Of a DNA stretch of 64,000 nt, positions 1-11,310 are shown one piece after another (within the stretch, counting starts at the first letter, position 1; each line of letters starts with the position of its first letter). Source of the stretch: Sphagnum compactum (lineage: Eukaryota > Bryophyta > Sphagnopsida > Sphagnales); contig OZ234495.1 of the NCBI GenBank assembly GCA_965153455.1, positions 1,116,001 to 1,180,000 on the forward strand, read 5' to 3'. The position numbers and the translations under genes are program-made. The notes under the pieces are model-generated. The model was not told the DNA's origin. It made no database searches and was given only the letters and a program-made list of their open reading frames with translations.

Positions 1-525
1 AAGAATAGACAATGTGACGGTGAATTAGGTGAGCTTCATCAATACAACATTGCTGAGGAGGGGCTGTCCATCTTTTATAAGTCTGACAAAATGTTGACGA
101 TCGAAGGTCTGCAAGCAGTTACAGAAAAAAAGGGTGTGTCACGAAGACGGGAGTCTTCTGCTTTATATAATCTAGATCATGATATCAGCTTAAAAGCTCT
201 AACTACATGGACTATGTAAGCTAGAAAAGTTCAATCTAGATGCAGCAGCTGCAAACTCTGTCACATCTCAGGAATTAAATTATCACTTCTGCTACTAGCC
301 GCTGCTCACTATAATATTCTGCAAGGCGTTTAATCAATTGGGCCAACAGCTGCGGATCAATCAAGTCTGGTACACAAAAGTCCACAATCATCCAGCAAAA
401 CCGTATCTGCATGTTGCACTAGCACATGGGTGATCAAACAAGTTAATCGTAGTATGTGCAGGAACCTAAGCATTATTATATGTAGACAAATTCGACATTC
501 GAGAATCAGCAATATTGAAATGAAT
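1..525. other. Spacer, no gene seen
   Basis: No credible coding region, RNA gene or intact mobile element was seen here. Base composition is mixed and there are no long open frames on either strand. It may be the flank of a gene outside the window, but nothing in the sequence shows this. Confidence 0.5.
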
Positions 526-852
526 GAGCATCTCCAGAGAGGTGCCTAGTATGTGACCCTGCAAAAATATTTCTAACATCCCAATTTAGTTATTTACTGT
601 TTTCCAACCCCACTCATAAAACTAAAACTGAGACTCCATATAGGTTAGGTGGGAGACCACTGATAGCAACCCACCTGGACTAATCAAATCATCTAGGCAA
701 TCAATAACACGTGTTAAGCTTTCTGTGCCTCAGCAAACGGTGCAAAAATGTTGGGACAATTCCATTTTGGTGAGCCAAACTGGCATGTTTTGATTTTTTT
801 TCACCCAATTTTAATTTGCAGGGTCACATACTAAGCACCGGTAGAGTTGCTC
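526..852 (+). mobile_element. Harbinger-type MITE, copy 1
   Basis: A 327-bp non-autonomous element. Its ends are inverted repeats: the left end begins GAGCATCTCCAGAGAGGTGC and continues into a block reading TAGTATGTGACCCTGCAAA. The right end is the reverse complement of GAGCAACTCTACCGGTGC followed by the same block. A second copy of identical length, in the opposite orientation, lies at 27576-27902. The GAGCAwCTCyA type of end is known from plant PIF/Harbinger MITEs. This copy has no clean 3-bp duplication (AAT on the left, TTA on the right), but the second copy does. It carries no protein. Confidence 0.75.
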
Positions 853-1380
853 TTAGGTGTAGTACCTGGATGCAGTTGCTTTCCGCGTCTTGATTGACTC
901 GGTTGACAAAAGTAATCGACGCGACTGTGTCCTCAGTACGACAGGTGCTGCACATTGATCACTAGATCAGCTGACAACGGGGTTAATATTATTATATAGA
1001 ACTCCAGCTGCATAGACTGCGCCATCTCGATGCAGCTGCTTCGGCCGTTTCCAGCTCCCAGCTCGAGCCCTCTCTTTCAAGATCCATAATGCAGCGACGG
1101 ATTGCAGCTGCCCCCATTATTATCGATGCAATCATCATGAGCCTGTCTGCAGGCGGCAGATGCAGCCATTCGGAAAAGGAAAAAAAAAACTTGAGAGAAA
1201 AATGATGATGATCCACTGTAGCGCAACAGCAACCGGTGCGTGTTGGCAGCATTTACATAAATTCCGTTTACTTTTTGTTTTCTTTGTGATCTCCTCTATC
1301 TGACAACACGAAGCTCAGCGATCCCCTTCTCCACAACCAAACGCGGAAGTGCGCGCGGACACTACATGTCTGCACTTATG
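853..1380. other. GC-richer spacer, function unknown
   Basis: This stretch is richer in GC than the AT-rich DNA after 1380 and repeats CAGCTGC-like words. The only open frame (992-1252, minus) has low-complexity His, Phe and Ala runs and resembles no family I know. It could be an upstream regulatory region or the remains of a non-coding transcript. I found no convincing hairpin or coding signal. Confidence 0.3.
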
Positions 1381-2849
1381 TAGTTTATTTACTTTCTATT
1401 ATTACAATTTATCATGTACATGGCAAGTGTTGTGATGGGATTGTTTCAATTCATTGTAATGTGCAAAGTGTTGTGACAACATTGCTCCTCAAGGAATTTT
1501 ATTTTGCAATTGTACTTCTTAAGGGATGATGTATGTGTATGTGCAAATGTTGTGATAGGAGTGTATAATTGTATGTAAGTGCAAGTGTTTTATGGGATCG
1601 TGCATCATGTATGAACATAACATTAACATTTCATAGTAAATTCTCATGGCTTGCCTAATGACCACACAACATGTGCACATTATTTACCATTGAAATAAAT
1701 GGCAAATTGGATCAAAACGTTGGAACCTGGACCCCTTTCTCCTCATGCTCAAGAAACACTATACCACAAATATTATTGCATAGTTTAGAGGGGAAAGAGA
1801 GATGTTGCATGCAATTTTTGTTTCCATCGATATAAACTTTTAACTATATTTAACCTTATACAAAGAAACAGCACCTTCCAAAGAAGTTTGTAATGACAAA
1901 AAAAAGGAAGAAACTCTTGAAGAGAAAACAGATTAAAAACACATATTTATATGATATAATCATTTTTTCAAATGCATCGCCAAATATGCACATTTGAAAT
2001 TCAACGTTGGCGATCACTCAATTAATTGGGTATTGATGCCCAATATAAGTAAAGTCAAATTTTATATAATTTCATACAAAGAAAGCAAATGAAAATTGAT
2101 TTTAAAGTCCCATTATTTTCAATTCCTTTAATTTAAAAAATCCATTTAACTTGTTTCATTGCATTTTGGCCTTGAAACATTGAGTTATGACATTGACTTT
2201 CAAGATGTGTTGTTAAATGACGAAGTTTTTGCAAGAGTGAAGGTAGGATACATTAAAAGTAAATATGTTGAGCAAGGATATTTAGTCAGTATTCTGGAAT
2301 AGTCAAGGACCTAGACATAATATGTGTTAATTAGTGTAATTTTAAGTTAATAAGACATTCTAGGTAGGACAAATAAGTTTTGGACAGATTCTAGGTAAGA
2401 AAAGCAAACAACATAATTTTGAACAATTAAAGGATTTGAACCTTAGACATTTTGACATTGTAAAAATTATGGGGAATATATAGAGGACAATTTTGAGGTA
2501 TAAGCTGGATGTACATTGGGAGGGAGGATTTCACCACTTTTAAGGTTAATTTAATTTTAAATCATGTTTTCATGTTGTTAAGGAGAAGAAAGGAGGCAAG
2601 ATGGTAGCGAGAGGAAAGGACAACTGAGACATGCATAGAAAGAGGAAGGCAAAGAGGAAGGAGGGAAAAAAAAAGTAAGAGGAAGCTAGAGGTAGAGTAA
2701 AGGGGAGACTGTGTTGAGCATCTGAACCTTGGTGAACACAACAAAAGATAAGGCATTTGGGGAGGGACGTTGTGGAAATGTTTTGCATGGGAAGAAGAAG
2801 TCATTGCATATTGTCATCTTTGCATCTTGTATTTTAATTTTGGGTCATA
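1381..2849. other. AT-rich spacer
   Basis: AT-rich low-complexity DNA with no credible gene. The open frames near 2562-2804 are shadows of a purine-rich GAAGGAGG stretch. It resembles decayed transposable-element DNA, but no terminal repeats were found. Confidence 0.4.
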
Positions 2850-3005
2850 GTATGGTTGGGGTATCCCATTTGAAACATAAGGACTCACTTTTAGGACTTC
2901 CAAATTCACTTGTTTTTTCATAAAATCTACCTATCTTAGAATCTTCTTTTTTTTTTTCATGTCAAATGAAATAAATTTGGTCCAAATTTTATATGGGCAT
3001 CTAAA

Positions 3006-3036
<31 letters not shown>

Positions 3037-3470
3037 TTCACTTATGGATGTAAAAATAGTAAAATTTATCCAAGGTGAGCCATGTTCTATCAATGGCCCA
3101 ACATTTCCAAAACTTTTCATTTAAAAAAAATTTGTACATTATAATAGGGCACTTGGTTTTTGTCACACTTGAACATTTTATAGGTGTTTGTGGTAGAAAC
3201 TTTGAAGCAAAATAATTTATTTAGACGTTCCTTATGAATCTTTGAATTTTTTTTTGTCATGAGACAAAGTCTTGGAAAATTTTTCAGGACTTGTTAATAA
3301 TCTTTAAACTTGTTCAAATTTGAAGTTCTACGCATAAAATAGTACCTTAATAATGTATGTATTTATTATAAAAAAAACTTTTGGGGTTCATTTAATATTT
3401 AATAAGACAATCCTTTTAAGTACCTTGACCATACTTGGACCCTTTTAGTTAACTTTATTAGGAGCTAGAA
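2850..3470 (-). repeat. Dispersed repeat R1, copy a (inverted)
   Basis: The reverse complement of this segment matches two direct copies at about 15095-15735 and 19115-19560. Shared blocks include a TTGAACAAGTTTAAAG-like word, a CAAGTGTGACAAAAACCAA-like word, AATGTACAAGG, and a closing AAATGGGATACCCCAA block. The copies are clearly diverged, with many indels. There is no coding capacity. The family could be decayed LTRs or a non-autonomous element; no termini could be fixed. A 28-bp poly-T tract sits near 3011. Confidence 0.55.
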
Positions 3471-4149
3471 CCAAAAAATAATAATTAAACATTAGGATCC
3501 ACATATAAAAACAAGAAAAAGAGGTTGGGTTGCAAGGAAGACATGATGTGTAAATAGTAGTGACAATTAATTGGTCCATAAATTGAACTCACAAGTGTTG
3601 TCGAAGAACCTATAATATAAACCCCTTGGCAAAATTGCTAAGGGTAGGATAAACGAACCTAATAGAAGTTTAAGTAAATACGTATAGCTCAAAACTCAGG
3701 GTGTAATATTCTACTTAACTAAACACGGGGTTATTTTCATGAGTTGTTTTATTTCGTATCACTTTATGTAAAAGTTTTGGAATTACAACCTATTAAAGTG
3801 AAAAGGAAATAGAAGAGGCCCCAGGTTAGAACCATAAATTCTAAATTTAATGGATAGCACAATTTTCATATCACCTAATCAAGATTACTTAGAAATTGTC
3901 TACGGGTTGCTAAATGACTCATTGGATCCCATTTGGACGCAATTGATTTCTTTTGATGAAACCTTCCGATTTCAGTTCAAATTTGTTTAGTGCAAATTTT
4001 GAATAACATTTTATTTTTTCTCTTCAAATGACAAATTTGAAATTCCTTTTCATGTAACAAAATTACTTTAAAAATTATAGACTTGAAGTTTCCAATTTTT
4101 TTTGGGAAAGTCATCACATGCATAAACTATGCTTATGTTTACTAAAGGC
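3471..4149. other. AT-rich spacer
   Basis: No gene, RNA or element boundary could be recognised in this AT-rich stretch between two repeat families. Confidence 0.4.
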
Positions 4150-4860
4150 ACCTACAATAACAAAAATTACTCAAATTTCAATATCGTGCCCCCCCCCCCC
4201 CACATGATCTTAGGTCTAAAAATTACAAAATCATCTGCATAAAGTCACCATGATTGAAGGCTTTCAAGTGAATACCAAGAGTGCAATCCACTTTTCCCAA
4301 ATGTTTTTGATTTTAATGAATTTTCAGCAACAAAATTGTTCAATACGCAATAACTCTTATGTTGCAGGTCTAAACATTACAAAACCACTTAAGTCCATCC
4401 CGACTCATCAAGGACCTTCAATGGTACTAAGAGTGCAGCAAAAGGCATTGAAATTTGCGAAATCCTGAAAAGCAAGCAACCTTCTTCCTTCTTTAATAGA
4501 AAGACAAATTGTGTGACGTGTGCTCCTAACTTAGTGTAAATGTTGAAAGTGTGATCAAGATCCTAACAATAGAAGAACCCAATTGTGAAAAAAAGTATTT
4601 TAAAACTTTAATTAATTTAGAGTGACAAAAATTACTCAAAATTCAATATCTCACCCAACTTTAAGTCCAAAAATTATGAAATCACTCCCAAAAAATCTCA
4701 CTGGGCTTTTTAATAGTACCAATAGTTTGCCACAAATTTCTTAATTTTTTTAATTTATTTACTATACTAAATTTTCTTTGACCAAAAAATTTGTTCACTA
4801 TTCAATAACTCTTGCATCGAGTTAGGTCCAAATGTGAAACCCTAAACCTTAAACTGTGAG
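4150..4860. repeat. Degenerate tandem repeat, about 160-290 bp spacing
   Basis: Four diverged units begin near 4155, 4330, 4623 and 4783. Each carries an ACAAAAATTACTC or TTCAATAwCTC-like word followed by a TAGGTCTAAAAATTACAAA-like word. Unit 1 contains a C-homopolymer (about 4189-4201). A 72-codon frame across units 1-2 (4250-4468) has no family resemblance and is probably not a gene. Confidence 0.45.
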
Positions 4861-5345
4861 CTAAAATCCCTAGACCCTAAAGAGCTCACATCACACTTCA
4901 GGTGCAATAATAACCTATCAATCCCAAACATGATTTCACCCACAAAAACAAATTTCATAGAAGATGAAGAAGCTTTATCTAAAAGCCCAGTAAAACAGAC
5001 GTCTCTTAAGACGCCTAATGCATAGGTGTGTTATTTCAACAATGTTTGGTTCATGTTTTAGTTTTTTTAAAAAACTTTTATCTTTTTAATTTTTAATTTT
5101 TATGTGTTTTCTGTTTTTATTATCATTTTGTATAATAAAAATAAAGTGTTTCTTTTTCACTTTTGTATTTTTGTTTATTTGGATGCAAGTTTGAAGTTTG
5201 GAGAAAGAAGACACACCTCATTCTTTTTCAAGTAGGGTTTTTCTTCATTATTATAAGTTTTATTTCTTTCTTATTTTCTACTCTTTATTTGGTTTCTTCT
5301 TTTTTTGTAATTTTTTCCCTTTTTAAAATATATATTTGTTCTGTT

Positions 5346-5418
5346 TGGATGGATGACGGGACGGATGACAGGATGGATGACGGACGGATGACAGGATGGA
5401 TGACGGACGGATGGATGA
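5346..5418. repeat. GGATGAC(R)GG minisatellite
   Basis: A short tandem array of GGATGACGGAC / GGATGACAGGAT units, about five repeats. It creates an artificial open frame rich in Asp, Gly, Trp and Met. Confidence 0.8.
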
Positions 5419-5589
5419 AAAGCTTCATTTCATCCCGACGTCCTTTACTATATGTAATTAGTAGAGAAGTAGAACTGGCTTCATTAATAGAATCCTTGGC
5501 TCTCTCTTATGGGCTTTACTTGCAACATAAAACACATGCTCTTTGGGACCATTTCAGACAGGGAGTCCACCTCCACAACATCAGTTTAA

Positions 5590-6330
5590 ATTTAGGGTTT
5601 AAGGTTTAGGGTTTGGGCCCAGCAACGCCAGTTTGGATTTAGTGTTTAGGGTTTTTGTTAGGGTTGCACATCGAGGGAGGGGGAAAGAGAGAGAGAGAGA
5701 GAGTGTGTGTGTGTGTTTTTTCAGCCTATCCAAAGAGATCTTCAGAGTTTGCGTAGCTTTGTCAGTGTGCGCAGATAGTCAGCTTTGTCAGTGGCCAAGT
5801 GCTATAGGAATCGACTCCCGAGTTTTGGAAAGCAGCAGATTGTCTCTAGAGCTTGCCATCCATGGTTTCGCAGCTTCTTCTCCTTGTTTGCTGAAGGAAG
5901 TTTCGTAGACGGCAGGCTAAGAATCAAGAGCGAGCAAGAAAACTACCCTGAGAGAGAGAGAGAGAGATTGCAGCTCCCGACGAGCTAGTGTAGAATGGAT
6001 AGAGAATAGAAAACTTTGCCCCGTGATTATTAGCAGAAACTTGCGCAGCCTGTGTCATGAACGCTGTTGTAACTAGTTGCTGAGCCTGCGTCAGCTAAAA
6101 CGCGTTGTCAGATCTGACAGTGTCCTAGTCCTGCAAATTTCGCATGCCGTAGTACTCATCATCACTGCCATTGTCGTGTTGATGTTAATTAACTTTTTGC
6201 GCTGGATCACGCGCAGGTTGAGTAAAATCAAAGCAGGGTTCAAAGCGTCCGTGCCTTCACCTACCCACTACTGCATTACCTACCACAGGAAACTTGAAAC
6301 CAGCTTTTGTTTGTCTAGACTAAAGCTTTG
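5590..6330 (+). promoter_or_regulatory. Promoter and 5'-leader-like region without a recognisable CDS
   Basis: The stretch opens with several TTTAGGGTTT telo-box copies (5591-5665) and a GGGCCC site-II-like word. A (GA)n(GT)n tract follows (about 5686-5717), then GC-balanced sequence and another (GA)n tract (5949-5968). This order resembles the promoter and leader of PFD5 at 8248-8464. The frames downstream (5633-5908, 5785-5988, 6077-6331) are short and match no family I know. It may be a lost gene, a non-coding RNA gene, or a gene with a tiny first exon. I found no good hairpin. Function is not assigned. Confidence 0.4.
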
Positions 6331-8247
6331 AATTTCAGAACGATAGTCACAATGTATGATGTGTCCACGGCAATGAGCCACGATATATTGTCGACCCCAC
6401 AAGCTTTATGATCAGCTCTCGAATATGATCTCAGTATTCATTGACCGTGTTCAGATTGTGCTACTCGATGTAAGTAATAAAAGAGCGCATGGGGAGTAGT
6501 GCATTGGAGACCGTGTAAAATCATAAAAGCTGTATACAAGTGCACGACCTGCTGCGGCAGTGCTAAGAATGATCAGCTGCCGCGGATCGAACCGTAGTAA
6601 ATTTGCCAATGAAAATAATCGAAGTTTTATACTAATGCATTACGATTCTCGCATCCGGTTGCAACTAGGGTGCCCACTCGTAGACTAATCTGCGTTGATC
6701 AGTAGCTGTGTCGCTGAGGTGGACGGAATGCGCTTATAATGCCGGAGATGGCCACACGAACCAAATGCACATAATCTGCTTATGAAGGCGGGTCATATTG
6801 CAGCTTGCAAGTCGCAATTTCAGCGCAAGACTAGGAGAGGAGCAGACGTTGATTTCCAGTTTCACACAAGTCAATCCCATGATCAGACATACTAATTCAT
6901 GCTCGTTGTCGTGCCCGAGTTGTTGGGTGCATGTTGGGGTTGTAGTTTCATACATTAGTTATGATCTGCTAGTGATGATAGTGGTAGAAGTTATGACGGC
7001 TTTTACTTACTGCATCTATAACTTCGTGGTGACGTTCTAATTCTTCAACCGTGATTGCATAGTTATTCATAATAAGAACTGTTTCTGGTTTTGCAAATTT
7101 CATGGCAGATGAATAAGGGACTCGAGAGTCTGAATATGACAATATTTTCTGCATAGACATTAATGCAAATCAAGATTTGAGAACTACCCATTTCAATCTT
7201 CAAGAAATAAGCGACTGTGAATGGCGAAATGGGTTAGCACCCCCTAATTCTTATGGCTTCAAGTTCAAACTTCAAACCAGCAACAGTTGCAATAGGAAAT
7301 GTTCCATGAATTAAGTTCCCAAAACATGAACTCACAGTTAGTTCACAGTAACAACTAGTGAACATTCCTCAAAATGTGCCCAGACCAAATGAAAACCACA
7401 TTGTCTTCTGATGGCAGCTTCACACCAATGTTGGACTGTTATTAGAAACAGGAACAGACCCCTGGAGGTTAGCAGGGCGGTTGTTGGGATTCATGATCAT
7501 AGCTTTGCTTGTTTGTGTGAGAGAAAATGGTTATCCAATGTTGATCGAATCAGAGTTTTGTTGTATGTTGAAAGGCTTTAAGTGCAAACAAGATTTTTGT
7601 GTTTCGAAAAAAAAATTGAACTTTTTTTTGTTGCCTACTTGATGACTGGATCATGGAAAATTTAATTTTTGATGTTTAGATTTGTGAAAATTGATGAGAC
7701 TCACACATGGTTGATCAAGATGGACAATCAATGTTCAACATTGCAAATATTACACAGATAACATCCTTCATCTATGGAATGAAATCACAAGCGAAATCTT
7801 TCTCAATGGCATGTACATAGAAAACTTCTGCATTTGACCATGCCATAAACAGTCCCAGAGTTGCAGCTTATGTTCTTTTTTTACACACACAAATTCACCT
7901 TCCATAGATGCATGATGTTTCCAAGTTGAAGATCAAATTCACTTGAAATTTTGTCAAGCATATGAAATTGTGCAATTGAGCCTCTAAAACAGTTTTGATT
8001 ATCATGTCATATACAGACATGTGCAAATGGAGCTTGTAATCTTTTGAGGTATGCAAATTTTAAGGCTTGTGCTAATTTAGTGGGTGTAAAAATTCCCAAT
8101 TATGTTTTCTTGCTTTCCTTTGGTCATTTCCTTCTCTTTTTATGTTTTGTTGTGTTATTCAGTATCAATGTAGTCCTCTCATCACTGCCCATATTCTTGT
8201 TGCAGAAACTCAATTCTGTTCATATCTATGCATGACTGAGTTTTGAA
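6331..8247. other. Spacer upstream of PFD5
   Basis: No supportable gene. Composition grades from GC-balanced (6.3-7.1 kb) to AT-rich (7.5-8.2 kb). The short frames on either strand have no family resemblance. It may contain the 3' part of a non-coding transcript starting near 5.7 kb, but this is speculation. Confidence 0.35.
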
Positions 8248-8369
8248 AAACCCTAAGGGCCGGGTAGGTAACTTGACCTCCGCTGGTCTGTTCCTGTTTT
8301 AGATAACCGCCCCACGCTGGAAGGAAAGCTGAAACCCTAAATGAAAACCCTAACTCTTTCAAACCCTAA
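8248..8369 (+). promoter_or_regulatory. Telo-box cluster in the PFD5 promoter/leader
   Basis: Four AAACCCTAA telo-boxes (8248-8256, 8332-8340, 8345-8353, 8361-8369) and a GGGCCGGG site-II-like word lie 95-215 bp upstream of the PFD5 start codon. A (GA)n tract at 8432-8460 directly precedes the ATG. Telo-box plus site II is a known promoter pairing in plant translation and housekeeping genes. Confidence 0.65.
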
Positions 8370-8464
8370 TGTGCACCCGCGCGCAAGGGGAGGGAAGATC
8401 GGAGTGCAACGAGAGAGACAGCGAGGTCGTGGTCGGGAGAGAGAGAGAGAGAGAGAGAGAAAGG

Positions 8465-9867
8465 ATGGCGGATCAAGACAGTGTGGTGGAAGAGATCGCG
8501 AAGCTGAATGTGGACCAGTTGCGGCAGGTGAAGGAGCAAGTGGAATCGGAACTATCGGTTTTACAAGATAGCCTTGTCAACATCCGCACTGCTGCCACTC
8601 GCTTTGAAATGGCCTCCAAAGCTCTCAATACACTTTCTTTGCAGCCTGCAGGTATGTCCATCCATCCCCTTTCTCACTCCCGACTGGTCCTCCTTGCGAT
8701 CTCTGCATTTGAACTTTCTTTATTGCGGTTTCTCGTATTTTTTCTGCCTCTTTCTGTTCTTGTTCTTCTACGTGGATTATGCTTCTTTTTGGATCCCTTA
8801 TGATGACACCGTGATTGAGGATGTTGTATTAGTAACTTGCTGCCTTTTTCCTGTATTGTTCACACAATTGCACATCGTCAATAGAAGCAATCTGGATTTT
8901 GTTGCTCTAGGGTTTTACAGGACCTCAAGGTTATGGAGGGTTTTGTTCTGGTTCACAACCTCCTCATAAAAACCATTTGTGTTTGGCAGGGAAGAAAATG
9001 CTGGTGCCACTAACAGCGTCACTGTACGCAGCAGGCACTCTTACCAACCCAGAGTCTATCTTGGTAGATGTGGGCACTGGCTACTATATAGAGGTAAAGG
9101 AACAATGCACCAATGTGCCATAGACATACCCGGCAGTAGCAGTAATGTTGTTGGTCAGAAAAACCTCAAAATCTGGCAGGGTTCTTTGGGGTCTTGATTT
9201 GTGTAACTTGACCTAATGCTGAAATTTACAGCAGCAGCTTGGACTCTTTGACATCAAAATCCTCAGGTGTGCAATGCTTCTATGGCCATGGCCATGCGGT
9301 GGCCATCTTATTTTCTTGGTTAGAGCAAATGCTGCAGCAAATGGTACAGCATGGCCTACTAGTACTATTCAACCAATGTCTCAATTTCCTTAAATAGTTT
9401 CAATACAGGGGTGGGCATTACTAAGTAGTAGTGATTGGTGCCCACAGAAGTCATTGCCTGAAGGGAAGGACTACTGTGAGCGCAAGATCAAGTTTCTAAA
9501 AGCTAATCATGACAAGCTAGTTGAGGTGTGCGTTTCGTTTGCCCTTTTTTCTGTTGTTGATTTGCTGATCAAGACCGTTACAAAGATAGTTTTCTTGTGG
9601 AGTAAGTCTTGGTGGGAAGATGATAAGAGACATATGTTGTTAAGTATGACTTCTGGTTTCTCCACAATGACTTAGTGAATTATGGAAGTGGACTGTAATG
9701 AATTAGCACTAGATTTAGACTTTCTATGCTATTGACAAGATTAAACTGTTTGTTTGTAAATATCACAGGTGGCTGGTAGCAAACAGAATACAGCAGAGCA
9801 CGTGGCAATGGTGCTGCAGGCTAAGATGAGGCAAAGTTCAACCACCACAGAGCCACAAGGCTCTTAG
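8465..9867 (+). CDS. PFD5: Prefoldin subunit 5 (alpha-type, MM-1/GIM5)
   Basis: This is a subunit of the hexameric prefoldin cochaperone, which delivers unfolded actin and tubulin to the cytosolic CCT chaperonin. Four exons join in phase: 8465-8651, 8990-9093, 9448-9525 and 9769-9867, each with GT/AG borders, giving about 155 aa (family usual about 150). Exon 1 starts [19 protein letters not shown] and forms the N-terminal coiled-coil helix. Exon 2 carries the beta-hairpin core with [14 protein letters not shown] and DVGTGYYIE. Exon 3 has [13 protein letters not shown], a strongly conserved PFD5 signature, and begins the C-terminal helix. Exon 4 ends with a Ser/Thr-rich tail. The start is the first ATG after the GA tract. 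Telo-boxes upstream suggest growth-linked housekeeping expression (inference). Nothing is broken, and identification is firm from the helix-hairpin-helix layout and motifs. Confidence 0.93.
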
Positions 9868-11106
9868 AGCTTGCTTCAAACCCACCTTTTGTACATCCTT
9901 TAGAGACCATTTCTGCAGTTATCTGGTGAGACTTTGCCAGCCTCCATCTAATTCTGCAGTTCGTGAAATCACCTTTTACATCCACATTTATCTCATAATA
10001 TATGTGCACATAAACAACAAGCATTTCTGAAAGGATGACATGAAAATGACAGATGCTCATAATAAGACATAAATCCAAAAGTAAGGTTGCTACATTTCAT
10101 ACTGCAGAAATGGCCTTGTGTGCAATGTAGATGATCTTCATTGTAGTTGTGAAAGTTGGTTCATACCATTACATTGTTCTCCAGTTTATAGCTACTCTAT
10201 TTGTCATGATTGATGCACCAGTTGCAGGTGTGTGTAAAACCTCTGGGTAAAACGAAATGAATTGTGGGTGGGAAACTTTGCAAGTGGCATGGGATTTTGT
10301 TCGGTTTACGTTGAACATGCTACTATTTAACAGTGACTATCCATCTCTGGTCAACAGTTAAGATTGATTGATTGACTGGTATGCTGTAATATCCCACATT
10401 GACCTTCATGAACATAGACAAACCTCATGCAAACCTGATCTGACATTAAACCGACACTTCCTTTGATTTTCGCCATGGTCATCACAGAGAAAAATAAAAA
10501 GGATGAGAAAACATAATTTTAGAACATTATTTAGTAAGTTTTCTACAGTCTGGAAGGAACAATTTTCTTCTTAAAATCTTTTACCACAATAGTAATAGTA
10601 CCAGTAGCAAGCACTTCCAACAATATTCTTGTTCATAACATGCTTGCCACGTTGTGCATGAGCATGAAGAAACCCTAATAATATTATAACTCATCATATA
10701 CAGTGTCATGGCATGACATGCATGGTCATGGAATGCATTGTGATAGGTTACCAAGTGTGAACTAGCTTGCCGAGGTGGAATGTCCAGATGGAGGGATCAT
10801 GTTGATGTCATGAGGGGGGCAAGTAATAAGAGCACAAGGAAAAGGGGAAATTGGACAACTTTGGTAGTGGTACAATTGTACCCTAATGTTAGTGAACCTT
10901 GGCTCAAGTAAATGTTGAGGCCTGAATGTGTGTACTTGTCTTCAGGTGTATTTCTTCCACATTTGGAAAAAGGAGGGATGTATTAGACATGCCTTCCAAT
11001 GAAAAACAGATGTATTTCATTTGGTGTCACAATTAACTTCCACAGAGGTTACTAGAGGCTAAGGCCTTGCACAACCTACTACAAACTCTTCAAGTTTAAA
11101 TCTCCC
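9868..11106. other. PFD5 3' flank and spacer
   Basis: The first few hundred bases probably hold the PFD5 3' UTR. The rest shows no gene. A short GATTGATTGATTGA run occurs near 10365. Confidence 0.4.
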
Positions 11107-11310
11107 ATGCCATAGTTTTTAAGTGCTACGGACTACTCTAAATGTTGCACACCATATTTACAAGTGCTATATCATCTAATTGTTCCACACTATAATTTTT
11201 ACGTGCTAAATAGTCTAAATGTTAGAGACCATAAATCTTAAGTGCTACATGGTCTATATGTCCTACAACATAATTCTAATGTGCTAGTGTTCTGGATCAT
11301 AATGTGAAGT
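11107..11310. repeat. Tandem repeat, 39-41 bp unit, about five copies
   Basis: Successive copies of an AAGTGCTAcatggTCTAAATG / CACACCATAATTTTT unit have their AAGTGCT words at about 11121, 11162, 11201 (ACGTGCT), 11240 and 11279 (ATGTGCT). The copies are 70-85% alike by eye. The array is non-coding. Confidence 0.75.

Noticed and set aside
5163-5609. A 148-codon plus-strand frame
   Set aside because: It begins in poly-T-rich DNA (Phe/Ser/Ile run) and passes through the GGATGAC minisatellite; composition is not that of a real protein.
7400-7430. A possible miR167-like word (TGAAGCTGCCA on the minus strand)
   Set aside because: Only about 11 bases match and no hairpin partner was found nearby.
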